Source of the DNA: Noviherbaspirillum saxi
GTDB lineage: Bacteria; Pseudomonadota; Gammaproteobacteria; Burkholderiales; Burkholderiaceae_D
NCBI RefSeq assembly: GCF_003591035.1
Contig: NZ_QYUO01000003.1
Location: 992,001 to 1,056,000, forward strand
Direction of reading: 5' to 3'
DNA length: 64,000 bases
The notes below the pieces were generated by a model. The model searched no databases. It was not told where the DNA came from and saw only the letters and a list, made by a program, of their open reading frames with translations. Shown here one piece after another: positions 17,830 through 26,515 of the stretch. Every line of letters begins with the position of its first letter. The stretch's first letter is position 1. The translations under genes were made by a program, and so were the position numbers.

Positions 17830-19164
17830 ATGTCATCGGAAATGTTGCATCCCGAGTTTGAAACGATTGCGCCGGAACCATTGAGAAAGTTGCAAGATGC
17901 ACTTTGGGAGAGGCAATGGAAGTACCTAAGAGCTCATTCGAGCTTCTACCAACGTAAGCTCCATCCGCTTAGCAGCGCAAAGACGATAGGTCTTGACTCG
18001 ATCACCCTAGATTCGCTGGAGGAACTGCCGTTCACTGACAAGGATGAGCTCCGACTGAGCCAGGAGGCCGACTACCCCTTTGGCGACTATATCGCATGCC
18101 CCGAGGAGGAGGCTATCCGTCTCCATCGGACCTCTGGCACAACGGGACGCCCGCTGCATCTTGCCAACAGCCGTGCCGACACGGAATGGATTGCAAGAAT
18201 CGGTGGCCGCGCTTTATATGCATCGGGCCTGAGACCAAAAGACCGTGTCGTCCACTGCTTGAATTACTGCATGTGGACAGGCGGCGTTACCGATCACCTG
18301 GCACTAGAAGCAACTGGCGCGTGTGTTATCCCCTTCGGAGTCGGTAACAGCGAGTTGCTGCTGAAAACGATTGCTGATCTGAAGATTAGCGCGATTTCCT
18401 GCACGCCGTCCTATCCCGCGTTCTTGGAAAAGATGCTCGCTGCCACTGGAGCGAATCCTCGCGACCTCAATCTCCGCATTGCCTTGTTCGGTGGCGAAGC
18501 CGGATTGGACAACCAGGAATTCCGTGACAGCATGGAGGCTAAATGGGGGTTTGGCGTACGGAACGCGAACTACGGCATGTCCGAAGTCCTGAGCAATTTC
18601 GCAAGCCAATGCGAACACACGAACGACCTTCATTTCCATGGTAACGATTTTATATTTGCCGAAATCTTGGACGCAAAAGGCAATCGTTTGCCGATTAAAG
18701 AGGGCACAGTCGGAGAAATCGTGTGCACCCATCTTCGTAAAGAGTGCCAACCTCTTATCCGGTATCGAACTCGAGATGTCATCACCGTAACTGGTACCGA
18801 CACGTGCGGTTGCGGCCGAACATCCTGGCGTTTCCGGGTCACCGGCCGTACTGACGATATGTTTAACGTGCGCGGAGTGAACGTCTTTCCGACCGCAGTA
18901 CAAAAAGCGGTTTTGAGCCTTTCCGATTCCATTACTGGCCAGTTCCGAATTGTCCTTGCCGGTCCGGGTCCCTATGACCGCATTGAATTGAAAGTGGAGG
19001 CCGGCTCGTCGATACCGCAATCGGATTGGCCGGGGCTAGGAAAGTGTATCGAAGAGGCCGTTAAAGACGTCACGGGAGCGTCGGCGATGGTTACGGTTAT
19101 TGCGCCTGACAGTCTTCCTCGAACGGAAGGAAAAACCAGCCTAATTGAAAGGAAGACAGCATGA
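17830..19164 (+). CDS. Phenylacetate-CoA ligase family protein (PaaK-like)
   Basis: A 444-residue AMP-forming ligase of the PaaK branch. Motifs: LHRTSGTTGRPLHLAN (phosphate loop), NYGMSEVLSNF, RYRTRDVITVTGTDTCGCGRTSWRFRVTGRTDDM (with clustered Cys) and MFNVRGVNVFPTAVQKAVL. It converts an aryl or other acid to its CoA ester with ATP. The ATG at 17830 follows TTGGAG by 7 bases and gives the family-length protein; the longer frame begins inside the promoter region. It overlaps the hydratase gene by 4 bases. The true acid is unknown, as this family also activates benzoate-type and other acids. Confidence 0.9.
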   Translation: MSSEMLHPEFETIAPEPLRKLQDALWERQWKYLRAHSSFYQRKLHPLSSAKTIGLDSITLDSLEELPFTDKDELRLSQEADYPFGDYIACPEEEAIRLHRTSGTTGRPLHLANSRADTEWIARIGGRALYASGLRPKDRVVHCLNYCMWTGGVTDHLALEATGACVIPFGVGNSELLLKTIADLKISAISCTPSYPAFLEKMLAATGANPRDLNLRIALFGGEAGLDNQEFRDSMEAKWGFGVRNANYGMSEVLSNFASQCEHTNDLHFHGNDFIFAEILDAKGNRLPIKEGTVGEIVCTHLRKECQPLIRYRTRDVITVTGTDTCGCGRTSWRFRVTGRTDDMFNVRGVNVFPTAVQKAVLSLSDSITGQFRIVLAGPGPYDRIELKVEAGSSIPQSDWPGLGKCIEEAVKDVTGASAMVTVIAPDSLPRTEGKTSLIERKTA

Positions 19165-19931
19165 CTTTCGCTCTATATGAACGTGTGGATAATGTCGGGA
19201 TCATCACATTAAATCGCCCTGACCGTCTCAATGCCATCAGCGGGGCTGTTTTGGCCGACTTCGAGACCGCGTTGTCCGAGGGTCTAGGCGATTCACTTAC
19301 CTCAGTTCTCATCGTAACCGGTGCCGGCAGAGCATTCTGCTCTGGTGATGATCTCCAAGAATACGAAGCACAGGCGGAAAGCGAAGCGGCCGCGAAGCGC
19401 CATATCCAAGCCATTCAGCAGATTACTCGCCTGCTGCTCGGGAGTGAGAAGCCAGTCATTGGTGCCGTCCACGGCTATGCTGTTGGTGGAGGCTTTGAGT
19501 GGGTTTTGAACTGCGACATCGTCGTAGCGAGCGAGGATCTGGTCGCCTTTTTCCCGGAAATGGACTGGGGTAATTTTGTGACGGGTGGAGTCACGCATCT
19601 TTTGCCAATGACTATCGGTTACCAAAGGACCATGGAACTTCTTATCCTCGGTGAGAAGCAAAGCGCACATCGATTGAACGATCTTGGCATCGTGAACTTT
19701 GTCGTTCCCCGCGACCAGATGATGCAGAAAGCGATGGAAATCGCGCGGAGGATAGGCGAAAAGTCCCGGACTTCGATCGGGCGCCTCAAATCGATGATCA
19801 ACCAAGACCTTGGCATCGGCCTGTGGAGGGCATTAGATCTCGAAGAAGCCGCAACGGTCCATGCGTTTCTGCAGCCGGAATCAGCCGACCGAGTCAAGCG
19901 GTTTACCAACCGGAAAAGTCCGAAGAAATAG
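19161..19931 (+). CDS. Enoyl-CoA hydratase/isomerase family protein
   Basis: A 256-residue crotonase-fold protein with oxyanion-hole segments AFCSGDDLQEYE and VHGYAVGGGFEWVLNCDIV and the region PEMDWGNFVTGGVTHLLP. The DD in CSGDD rather than CAGGD and the acidic PEMDWG segment set it apart from the two other hydratases here. It is translationally coupled to the CoA ligase by an ATGA overlap and preceded by AAAGGAAG. It should act directly on the CoA ester made by the ligase, or on a later enoyl-CoA. Confidence 0.88.
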   Translation: MTFALYERVDNVGIITLNRPDRLNAISGAVLADFETALSEGLGDSLTSVLIVTGAGRAFCSGDDLQEYEAQAESEAAAKRHIQAIQQITRLLLGSEKPVIGAVHGYAVGGGFEWVLNCDIVVASEDLVAFFPEMDWGNFVTGGVTHLLPMTIGYQRTMELLILGEKQSAHRLNDLGIVNFVVPRDQMMQKAMEIARRIGEKSRTSIGRLKSMINQDLGIGLWRALDLEEAATVHAFLQPESADRVKRFTNRKSPKK

Positions 19932-19960
19932 TTTGATCGCCAATTGAAGTTTGCACCTTA

Positions 19961-19984
19961 CTGAATCGCCATAAGCGCATTCAG
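19961..19984 (+). terminator. Weak hairpin after the ligase-hydratase pair
   Basis: CTGAAT and ATTCAG form a six-base stem, extended by CGC/GCG across a one-base bulge. No T-run follows, so intrinsic termination is uncertain; it could instead stabilise the transcript end. It lies 30 bases after the hydratase stop and 150 bases before the binding-protein gene. Confidence 0.35.
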
Positions 19985-20132
19985 TGACTCCGCTCGCCCG
20001 ATCCAAAAGGCAAGGCGAACGGAAATTCCAACAGAAGTACAGTAGCGTGGAACGCATGAAGACGTCCTGTCTTTATGGGGACTCGCGGAAATTGTCACAT
20101 GTCTGTTTTATCAACTGATTCAGGAGAGAACA

Positions 20133-21284
20133 ATGAAGCGCACTATGATAAAAAACTCGATCGGCGCACTGACCGTGCTGGCTGTAGCCGTCCCAGTGGT
20201 CGCACAAGAACAAGTAATTCGCATTGGCCATGTAGGGCCTATAACTGGAGCTATCGCACACCTGGGTAAGGACAACGAGAATGGCGCGAAGCTGGCAATT
20301 GACGAACTCAACGTCAAGAACCTTCAAATCGGCGGCAAAAAAGTCAAGTTCGAACTCCTTACAGAAGACGATGCTGCGGACCCTAAGCAAGGCACGGCAG
20401 TAGCACAAAAGCTGGTCGATGCAAAAGTCAGTGGAGTAATCGGTCACCTGAACTCCGGAACGACCATCCCCGCATCAAAGATCTACTTTGATGCGGGCAT
20501 TCCGCAGATTTCACCGTCCGCTACCAATACCAAATACACACTCCAGGGTTTTAACACGGCGTTTCGTGTCGTCGCCAACGATGGCCAGCTTGGTAGTACG
20601 CTTGGACGTTATGCGGTGCAGATCGCTAAGGCAACGAATATTGCCGTTATCGATGACCGCACGGCTTATGGTCAGGGCGTCGCTGAAGAATTTATAAAAG
20701 GCGCCTCCGGCAAATCAAAGGCGGTCAATATCGTTGCGCGCCAGTACACCAATGACAAGGCAACCGACTTCAATGCGATTTTAACTGCGATCAAGGCGAA
20801 GAATCCTGATCTCGTGTTTTTCGGTGGTATGGATGCCGTTGGTGGCCCTCTCCTTAGGCAAATGAAGCAACTCGGCATCAACGCTAAATTCATGGGAGGC
20901 GACGGAATCTGCAGTCAAGATTTGCTCAAGCTTGCGGGTGACGCAGTGGGTGAAGGGCAGGTAATCTGCGCGGAAGCAGGTGGCATCGAAGAAGCGAACA
21001 AGCAGCGGATGGCAGACTTCCGGAACAATTATAAGAAAAAGTTCGGTGTCGACGTGACTCTCTACGCACCGGCGACCTATGATGCCTTGATGACAATGGC
21101 TCAGGCTATGGTCAAGGCTGGATCCTCTGATCCCGCAAAATATCTCCCAGTGCTGGCGAAGATCCAACATCAAGGGGTCACTGGCTTGATCTCGTTCGAT
21201 GAGAAAGGCGATATTAAGGACGGCGCGATGACGATTTATACCTATAGGGGTGGAAAACGCGAACAGATTGCCGTTACGCGCTGA
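20133..21284 (+). CDS. Branched-chain-type ABC transporter substrate-binding protein
   Basis: A 383-residue periplasmic binding protein of the LivJ/K family. A signal peptide (residues 1-24, ending VVAQEQ) precedes IRIGHVGPITGAIAHLGKDNENGAKLAIDELN, and later GHLNSGTTIPASKIYFDAGIPQISPSATN and DDRTAYGQGVAEEF. GGAGA lies just upstream of the ATG. A strong terminator separates it from livHMGF, so the receptor is probably made in excess over the membrane parts. The ligand may be an amino acid or, as in many such systems of soil bacteria, an aromatic or short-chain acid. Confidence 0.94.
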   Translation: MKRTMIKNSIGALTVLAVAVPVVAQEQVIRIGHVGPITGAIAHLGKDNENGAKLAIDELNVKNLQIGGKKVKFELLTEDDAADPKQGTAVAQKLVDAKVSGVIGHLNSGTTIPASKIYFDAGIPQISPSATNTKYTLQGFNTAFRVVANDGQLGSTLGRYAVQIAKATNIAVIDDRTAYGQGVAEEFIKGASGKSKAVNIVARQYTNDKATDFNAILTAIKAKNPDLVFFGGMDAVGGPLLRQMKQLGINAKFMGGDGICSQDLLKLAGDAVGEGQVICAEAGGIEEANKQRMADFRNNYKKKFGVDVTLYAPATYDALMTMAQAMVKAGSSDPAKYLPVLAKIQHQGVTGLISFDEKGDIKDGAMTIYTYRGGKREQIAVTR

Positions 21285-21348
21285 TCAATACGTTACACCC
21301 GGGTCGCCTGATGCGGGGCTACCACATCTGAAAAACGCTAATGGCGGC

Positions 21349-21384
21349 GGCACCCAGATTTTCTGTTCTGGGTGCCATTTTTTT
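21349..21384 (+). terminator. Strong rho-independent terminator between the receptor gene and livH
   Basis: GGCACCCAGA and TCTGGGTGCC form a perfect ten-base stem around an eight-base loop, followed by A and seven T. It sits 64 bases after the receptor stop and 50 bases before livH. Partial read-through would explain the usual excess of receptor over permease; alternatively livH has its own promoter in the short gap. Confidence 0.9.
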
Positions 21385-21433
21385 GCTGGAACCAGATTAA
21401 TCGAAGTATGGAATAAATTTAGGACGATCAGAG

Positions 21434-22363
21434 ATGGAGACATTTTTCCAACAAATCATCAATGGACTTGTGCTTGGCTGCATGTACGCACTGGTCGCGC
21501 TGGGTTACACGATGGTGTACGGCGTGCTTAACCTGATTAACTTCGCCCATGGCGACGTGCTGATGATCGGGGTTATGGTGGGCGTAACCATCCTTAAATT
21601 CCTGCAGACGGCCGCGCCGGACCTGCCGGGCATCGTCAAACTGGGCATTGCCATTGTTGGGGCAATCCCGATATGCGTAATCGTCAATATCATCATCGAA
21701 CGGGTCGCCTACCGCCGCTTGCGCAACGCACCGCGTTTGGCGCCGCTGATCACAGCGATCGGCGTATCGATCCTGCTGCAAACCTTCGCGATGATGATCT
21801 GGGGCCGCAGCCCGATCCCCTTCCCCCAAGTGATGCCTACCGAGTCGTTCAATATCGCCGGTGCGCTGATCTCCCAGACGCAAGTCATGCTGCTGGTACT
21901 GGCTACGGCCGCTATGGTTGGCCTGGTGCTGCTAATTGAGCGCACCCGCATGGGCCGAGCCATGCGTGCAACGGCAGACAATCCGCGCATTGCAGGCTTG
22001 ATGGGCGTCGACTCGAACAAGGTGATCGTCATGACGTTTGCAATTGGCGCTGCACTGGCTGCGGTTGCCGGCGTGATGTGGGGGGCGAACTACTCGTCGG
22101 CGCAATTCGCGATGGGCTTCGTGCCAGGCCTGAAGGCGTTCTCCGCCGCGGTTCTCGGTGGTATCGGCAATATCTACGGTGCGATGGTGGGCGGTATCCT
22201 GCTTGGCCTGATTGAAAGCCTTGGAGCCGGCTATATCGGTGATCTGACTGGCGGCTTCCTCGGCAGTCACTATCAAGACATTTTCGCATTCGTTGTTCTC
22301 ATCATCGTACTTACGCTGCGTCCGTCCGGCATCATGGGCGAGCGTGTTGCGGACCGAGCCTAA
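21434..22363 (+). CDS. livH: Branched-chain ABC transporter permease LivH
   Basis: A 309-residue inner-membrane permease. Family marks are QQIINGLVLGCMYALVALGYTMVYGVLNLINFAHGD at the N-terminus, the cytoplasmic loop RTRMGRAMRATADNPRIAGLMGVD and the end PSGIMGER. First of four closely spaced genes, livHMGF, which form the membrane and ATPase core of the transporter served by the upstream receptor. These four genes look more GC-rich than the flanking catabolic genes, suggesting a mosaic origin. Confidence 0.95.
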   Translation: METFFQQIINGLVLGCMYALVALGYTMVYGVLNLINFAHGDVLMIGVMVGVTILKFLQTAAPDLPGIVKLGIAIVGAIPICVIVNIIIERVAYRRLRNAPRLAPLITAIGVSILLQTFAMMIWGRSPIPFPQVMPTESFNIAGALISQTQVMLLVLATAAMVGLVLLIERTRMGRAMRATADNPRIAGLMGVDSNKVIVMTFAIGAALAAVAGVMWGANYSSAQFAMGFVPGLKAFSAAVLGGIGNIYGAMVGGILLGLIESLGAGYIGDLTGGFLGSHYQDIFAFVVLIIVLTLRPSGIMGERVADRA

Positions 22364-22380
22364 GCGTAAAGGAGATATTC

Positions 22381-23601
22381 ATGGCTGCACTATTTGACGT
22401 TAGACAAAATCCGCGCAAGGCCTATATCAGCTTTGCCACTCTCGGCATTGCGCTGATTGCGTTCCCCTTCATTGCCTTGCACTACGGTAATTCCTGGGTT
22501 CGCATCATGGATCTGGCGTTGCTGTATATCATGCTCGCACTCGGCCTCAACATCGTGGTGGGTATGGCCGGCCTGCTTGACCTTGGCTACATCGCGTTTT
22601 ATGCATTAGGCGCGTATATGACCGGCCTGCTGGCATCACCGCAATTCGCAACGGTGCTGGAGTCCTTCGTCAACCAATATCCGCTGATCGGCGACTCCTT
22701 GCGATGGATCGTCGGCGAGGAGGTGACGAAGAACGGTATTCACCTTTCGGTCTGGCTGATCGTGCCGCTTGGCGCTGCGCTGGCGGGATTCTTTGGCGCA
22801 CTGCTCGGCGCACCAACCTTGAAGCTGCGCGGTGACTACCTCGCCATCGTGACGCTTGGTTTCGGCGAGATCATCCGTATCTTCATGAACAACCTGAACG
22901 CGCCGGTGAACATCACCAATGGCCCGCAGGGGATCAATATGATCGACCCGATCCGGATTTTCGGCGTTTCTCTCGCCGGTGAACCGGGCTCCCGCGCCAC
23001 AGTATTTATCGGTGATTGGGGCATGCCGTCGGTGAACGCGTACTACTTCCTGTTCCTCGCCCTGTGCGCGGCGATTATTTTCATTTCGATCCGCTTGCAA
23101 CATTCGCGTCTCGGCCGCGCATGGGTCGCCATCCGCGAAGATGAAATTGCTGCCAAAGCCATGGGCATCAACACCCGCAATATCAAGTTGCTGGCCTTTG
23201 CCATGGGTGCATCATTCGGTGGTATCTCCGGTGCGATGTTTGCGTCTTTCCAAGGTTTCGTGTCGCCGGAATCCTTCTCCCTGACGGAGTCGATCGCAGT
23301 GTTGGCGATGGTCGTCCTCGGTGGTATTGGCCACATCCCGGGCGTCGTCCTCGGCGGCGTCCTTCTCGCTGCCCTGCCTGAAGTTCTGCGCCATGTCGTC
23401 GAGCCGGTGCAGCGCCAGTTGTTCGGCACCGTTCTCGTGGATGCCGAAGTGCTGCGTCAACTGTTGTACGGTCTGGCAATGGTCGTGATCATGCTCTACC
23501 GTCCGGAAGGCTTGTGGCCGGCACCGAGACACGAAGACCGCATGGATGCAAACGCCAAGAAGCGTCATGACGAAAAAGAACCGGCTGCTTTGGCTGCATA
23601 A
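22381..23601 (+). CDS. livM: Branched-chain ABC transporter permease LivM
   Basis: A 406-residue permease, longer than minimal LivM because of extra N-terminal and periplasmic segments. It shows LGLNIVVGMAGLLDLGYIAFYALGAY, LRGDYLAIVTLGFGEIIRI, the loop RLGRAWVAIREDEIAAKAMGIN and MVVLGGIGHIPGVVLGG. The C-terminal tail (DRMDANAKKRHDEKE) is charged and cytoplasmic. AAGGAG precedes the start. It partners LivH. Confidence 0.95.
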   Translation: MAALFDVRQNPRKAYISFATLGIALIAFPFIALHYGNSWVRIMDLALLYIMLALGLNIVVGMAGLLDLGYIAFYALGAYMTGLLASPQFATVLESFVNQYPLIGDSLRWIVGEEVTKNGIHLSVWLIVPLGAALAGFFGALLGAPTLKLRGDYLAIVTLGFGEIIRIFMNNLNAPVNITNGPQGINMIDPIRIFGVSLAGEPGSRATVFIGDWGMPSVNAYYFLFLALCAAIIFISIRLQHSRLGRAWVAIREDEIAAKAMGINTRNIKLLAFAMGASFGGISGAMFASFQGFVSPESFSLTESIAVLAMVVLGGIGHIPGVVLGGVLLAALPEVLRHVVEPVQRQLFGTVLVDAEVLRQLLYGLAMVVIMLYRPEGLWPAPRHEDRMDANAKKRHDEKEPAALAA

Positions 23602-23610
23602 GGAAAATAC

Positions 23611-24381
23611 ATGAGCGAACAAACCATTCTGAATATCGCAGGTGTGAACAAGCGTTTTGGCGGCCTGCAGGCGCTGTCGGATGTCAGCGTTAAGATTTTG
23701 CGCGGCCAGATTTACGGACTGATCGGCCCGAACGGTGCCGGTAAGACCACGTTCTTTAACGTGATAACCGGCTTGTACCAGCCGGACACCGGAACGTTTG
23801 AACTCGCGGGCAAGCCTTATTCGCCCTCCGCGCCGCATGAAGTGGCGAAGGCGGGCATTGCGCGCACCTTCCAGAACATCCGCTTGTTTGGTGAAATGTC
23901 GGCAGTTGAGAATGTCATGGTGGGACGCCACTTGCGCACTCGTCAGGGCGTATTCGGTGCGGTGTTCCAACACAAGGCTGCGCGTGAAGAGGAAGCGGCG
24001 ATCCGCCGTCGTGCGATGGAATTGCTCGATTTCGTCGGCATCCCCCACTTCGCACACCGCACGTCTCGCCATTTGTCATACGGCGATCAACGTCGTCTGG
24101 AAATCGCGCGGGCACTGGCGACCGATCCGCAACTGCTTGCCCTGGATGAACCTGCTGCGGGCATGAACGCGACGGAGAAGGTCGCATTGCGCGAGCTTCT
24201 GGTGAAGATCAAAGCGGACGGCAAGACCATTCTGCTAATCGAACATGATGTGAAACTAGTGATGGGACTCTGCGACCGCCTCACGGTGCTCGATTACGGC
24301 AAGCCGATTGCAGAAGGCGTGCCGGCCGAGGTGCAAAGCAACCAGGCTGTTATCGAAGCGTATTTGGGAGGTGGCCACTAA
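23611..24381 (+). CDS. livG: Branched-chain ABC transporter ATPase LivG
   Basis: A complete 256-residue LivG: Walker A GPNGAGKTTFFNV, Q-loop ARTFQNIRLFGEM, signature LSYGDQRRLEIARAL, Walker B LLALDEPAAGMN and switch LLIEHDVKLVMG. It is a useful intact comparison for the fused, P-loop-less LivG at the left end of the window. It precedes livF with a TAATG junction. Confidence 0.96.
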   Translation: MSEQTILNIAGVNKRFGGLQALSDVSVKILRGQIYGLIGPNGAGKTTFFNVITGLYQPDTGTFELAGKPYSPSAPHEVAKAGIARTFQNIRLFGEMSAVENVMVGRHLRTRQGVFGAVFQHKAAREEEAAIRRRAMELLDFVGIPHFAHRTSRHLSYGDQRRLEIARALATDPQLLALDEPAAGMNATEKVALRELLVKIKADGKTILLIEHDVKLVMGLCDRLTVLDYGKPIAEGVPAEVQSNQAVIEAYLGGGH

Positions 24382-25106
24382 TGAGCGAAAACATTCTGAA
24401 AGTTAGCGGCCTGAAAATCGCGTATGGCGGCATCCTGGCGGTCAAGGGTATTGATCTGGAAGTCAACAAGGGCGAACTTGTCACGCTCATCGGCGCAAAC
24501 GGCGCCGGCAAGACCACGACGCTCAAGGCCATTACAAACACGCTGCCGGGTTGCAAGGTCGAAGGTCAGATACATTACAACGGGAAGCCGACTCAGAGTA
24601 CGAATTCGTTTTCTCTGGTGAAGAAAAGCCTTGCCATGGTGCCGGAAGGCCGCGGCGTGTTCACGCGCATGACCATCCTGGAAAACCTCTTGATGGGCGC
24701 TTACATTCGCGATGACAAGGCCGGTATCCAGGCGGACATTGACAAGTGGTTCGGGGTATTCCCGCGTTTGAAGGAGCGCGCAAGCCAGTTGGCGGGCACA
24801 CTGTCCGGCGGCGAGCAGCAGATGCTGGCCATGGCGCGGGCACTGATGAGCCATCCGCAGCTATTGTTGCTGGACGAACCGTCGATGGGCCTGTCGCCGA
24901 TCATGGTCGAGAAGATTTTTGAAGTCGTTCGCAATGTTTCGGCGCAGGGCGTCACGATTCTTCTGGTCGAGCAGAATGCAAAGCTCGCCCTGCAGGCAGC
25001 GCATCGCGGTTATGTGATGGATTCTGGTCTGATTACCATGAGCGGCAAGGCGAGCGATATGCTTGACGATCCGAGAGTTAAGGCAGCTTATCTCGGCGAG
25101 GCTTGA
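24381..25106 (+). CDS. livF: Branched-chain ABC transporter ATPase LivF
   Basis: A 241-residue LivF with Walker A GANGAGKTTTLKA, signature LSGGEQQMLAMARAL, Walker B LLLLDEPSMGLSP and switch LLVEQN. Start and previous stop share one base (TAATG). It closes the livHMGF set. It should form the heterodimeric motor with LivG on the cytoplasmic side of LivHM. Confidence 0.96.
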   Translation: MSENILKVSGLKIAYGGILAVKGIDLEVNKGELVTLIGANGAGKTTTLKAITNTLPGCKVEGQIHYNGKPTQSTNSFSLVKKSLAMVPEGRGVFTRMTILENLLMGAYIRDDKAGIQADIDKWFGVFPRLKERASQLAGTLSGGEQQMLAMARALMSHPQLLLLDEPSMGLSPIMVEKIFEVVRNVSAQGVTILLVEQNAKLALQAAHRGYVMDSGLITMSGKASDMLDDPRVKAAYLGEA

Positions 25107-25162
25107 AGCGAAACAGGGCATGCCGCAACGGCAGAGCCCTGCCACACAAAAACCCATACGAC

Positions 25163-25194
25163 TGTAAAAGTTTTATACGTAAAAACACTTTACA
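25163..25194. promoter_or_regulatory. Second 32-bp operator of the sigma-54 activator
   Basis: The site begins TGTAAAAGTTTTATACGTAA and ends AACACTTTACA. It has the same length, the same outer TGTAAA/TTTACA arms and the same central ACGT as the perfect palindrome at 17621, with some inner changes. It lies 72 bases upstream of the -24 box of the porin promoter. The match in length, arms and relation to a -24/-12 promoter supports a shared activator. Confidence 0.8.
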
Positions 25195-25266
25195 GATTCC
25201 AATCGGAAAATTAGGCTTCATAATAATAACGCTTAATATTCAAAGTCTTACGAGATTCCTTTACGT

Positions 25267-25282
25267 TGGCACAAACGATGCT
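25267..25282 (+). promoter_or_regulatory. Sigma-54 (-24/-12) promoter for the porin
   Basis: TGGCAC, five bases, ATGCT, with the invariant GG-N10-GC spacing kept. The -12 box has one change from TTGCT. Transcription would start near 25293, giving a leader of about 160 bases before the porin start. It follows the second operator site. Confidence 0.75.
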
Positions 25283-25454
25283 ATTAAAGGCTTCAGTGTA
25301 ATCGAGGGCAGACACATATGGGAGACGCGTTTCTGCCTGACAGATCACTCGACTACTGAGCTTTCGAAGCGAATGCCCGACTGCCGCAGTAGTGCTTTGT
25401 GCACGTTATCTACACCGCTCACAGGTGTGTTTGTCAATTTAAGGGAATATAGAA

Positions 25455-26444
25455 ATGAAAAAATCGCTTCTCGCATTCGCTGTTCTTAGTACGCTTACCG
25501 GTGTTTCAGCCGCACAGAGCGCGGTCACTGTTTACGGCCTGATGGATCTCGGACTCGTGCACGAAAGTGGCGGGCCAGGCGGCTCGGCCTTGAAAATGGA
25601 AAGCGGAGTGACCGCCGGTTCTCGGTTGGGATTCAAGGGCAACGAAGATCTGGGCGGCGGTCTATCGGCTCACTTCCAAATCGAATCTGGCATTGCCGCT
25701 GATGTCGGCGGTCTTAATCAAGGCGGACTGATGTACGGACGCCAGGCTTACGTCGGTCTGAAGGGCTCTTTCGGGACGATCAATCTTGGCCGTCAATATA
25801 ACCCGCTCACCAATATTCTCGGGACAATCGATCCTTTCGGTGAGGGGCATGAAGGGGCTGCGACCAATATCGTCGGTTATGCGTCCCGGATGAATAACAC
25901 GATTTACTATACATCGCCGTCGTTTGGTGGGATGACCGCAGATGTTGCTTACGGCCTCGGTGAGACCCCTGGGAATTCATCGGCAAATCGTCAGCTCGGT
26001 TTGGCACTGACCTATGTCGGCGGTCCAATTTACGCTTCAGTCCTTCACCATCGTATCAACGATGCAACTGGAAACAACCCGAACAAGATCACACTGATCG
26101 GCGGCACCTACAATTTTGGATTCGCAACTGGCGCACTCTCCTACAACGTCAATAAGGATAATGCCGGCATCGATTCAAACGACACTCTGGTCGGCGTCAC
26201 GATTCCGTTTGGCGCCAGTGCGGTCATGGCGTCCTATATCCGCCATAACGATAAGTCGCCCCTTAACCGCGACGCGGATCAATTCGCAGTGGGCTACACG
26301 TACAACTTGTCCAAACGCACGATGCTGTATGGGTCTTATGGATCGATCAATAACAAGAACGGCGCCACCTTCACCGTAGGGAATGCAATTGAAGCAGGAA
26401 CTGGCGATCGCGGTCTTGCTATCGGCGTTGCGCACCGATTTTAA
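25455..26444 (+). CDS. Gram-negative trimeric porin (Burkholderiales type)
   Basis: A 329-residue outer-membrane porin. Signal peptide 1-20 (KKSLLAFAVLSTLTGVSAAQ), then SAVTVYGLMDLGL, SRLGFKGNEDLGGGLSAHFQIE, YGRQAYVGLKGSFGTINLGRQYN and the closing strand GDRGLAIGVAHRF ending in Phe, as barrel proteins do. AAGGGA precedes the ATG. With its sigma-54 promoter it probably provides uptake across the outer membrane for the acid handled by this region. Confidence 0.94.
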   Translation: MKKSLLAFAVLSTLTGVSAAQSAVTVYGLMDLGLVHESGGPGGSALKMESGVTAGSRLGFKGNEDLGGGLSAHFQIESGIAADVGGLNQGGLMYGRQAYVGLKGSFGTINLGRQYNPLTNILGTIDPFGEGHEGAATNIVGYASRMNNTIYYTSPSFGGMTADVAYGLGETPGNSSANRQLGLALTYVGGPIYASVLHHRINDATGNNPNKITLIGGTYNFGFATGALSYNVNKDNAGIDSNDTLVGVTIPFGASAVMASYIRHNDKSPLNRDADQFAVGYTYNLSKRTMLYGSYGSINNKNGATFTVGNAIEAGTGDRGLAIGVAHRF

Positions 26445-26454
26445 CTGATCCAAC

Positions 26455-26485
26455 GGGGCCTCCCGGCCCCCTGCATTTCTATTAA
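26455..26485 (+). terminator. Probable terminator after the porin gene
   Basis: GGGGCC and GGCCCC form a six-base GC stem around TCCC, 10 bases after the porin stop. The following stretch CTGCATTTCTATT is only moderately T-rich. It would separate porin transcription from the carboxylase genes, at least partly. Confidence 0.5.
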
Positions 26486-26515
26486 TGTCAGATAACGACT
26501 CACTGCCTGCATGCC

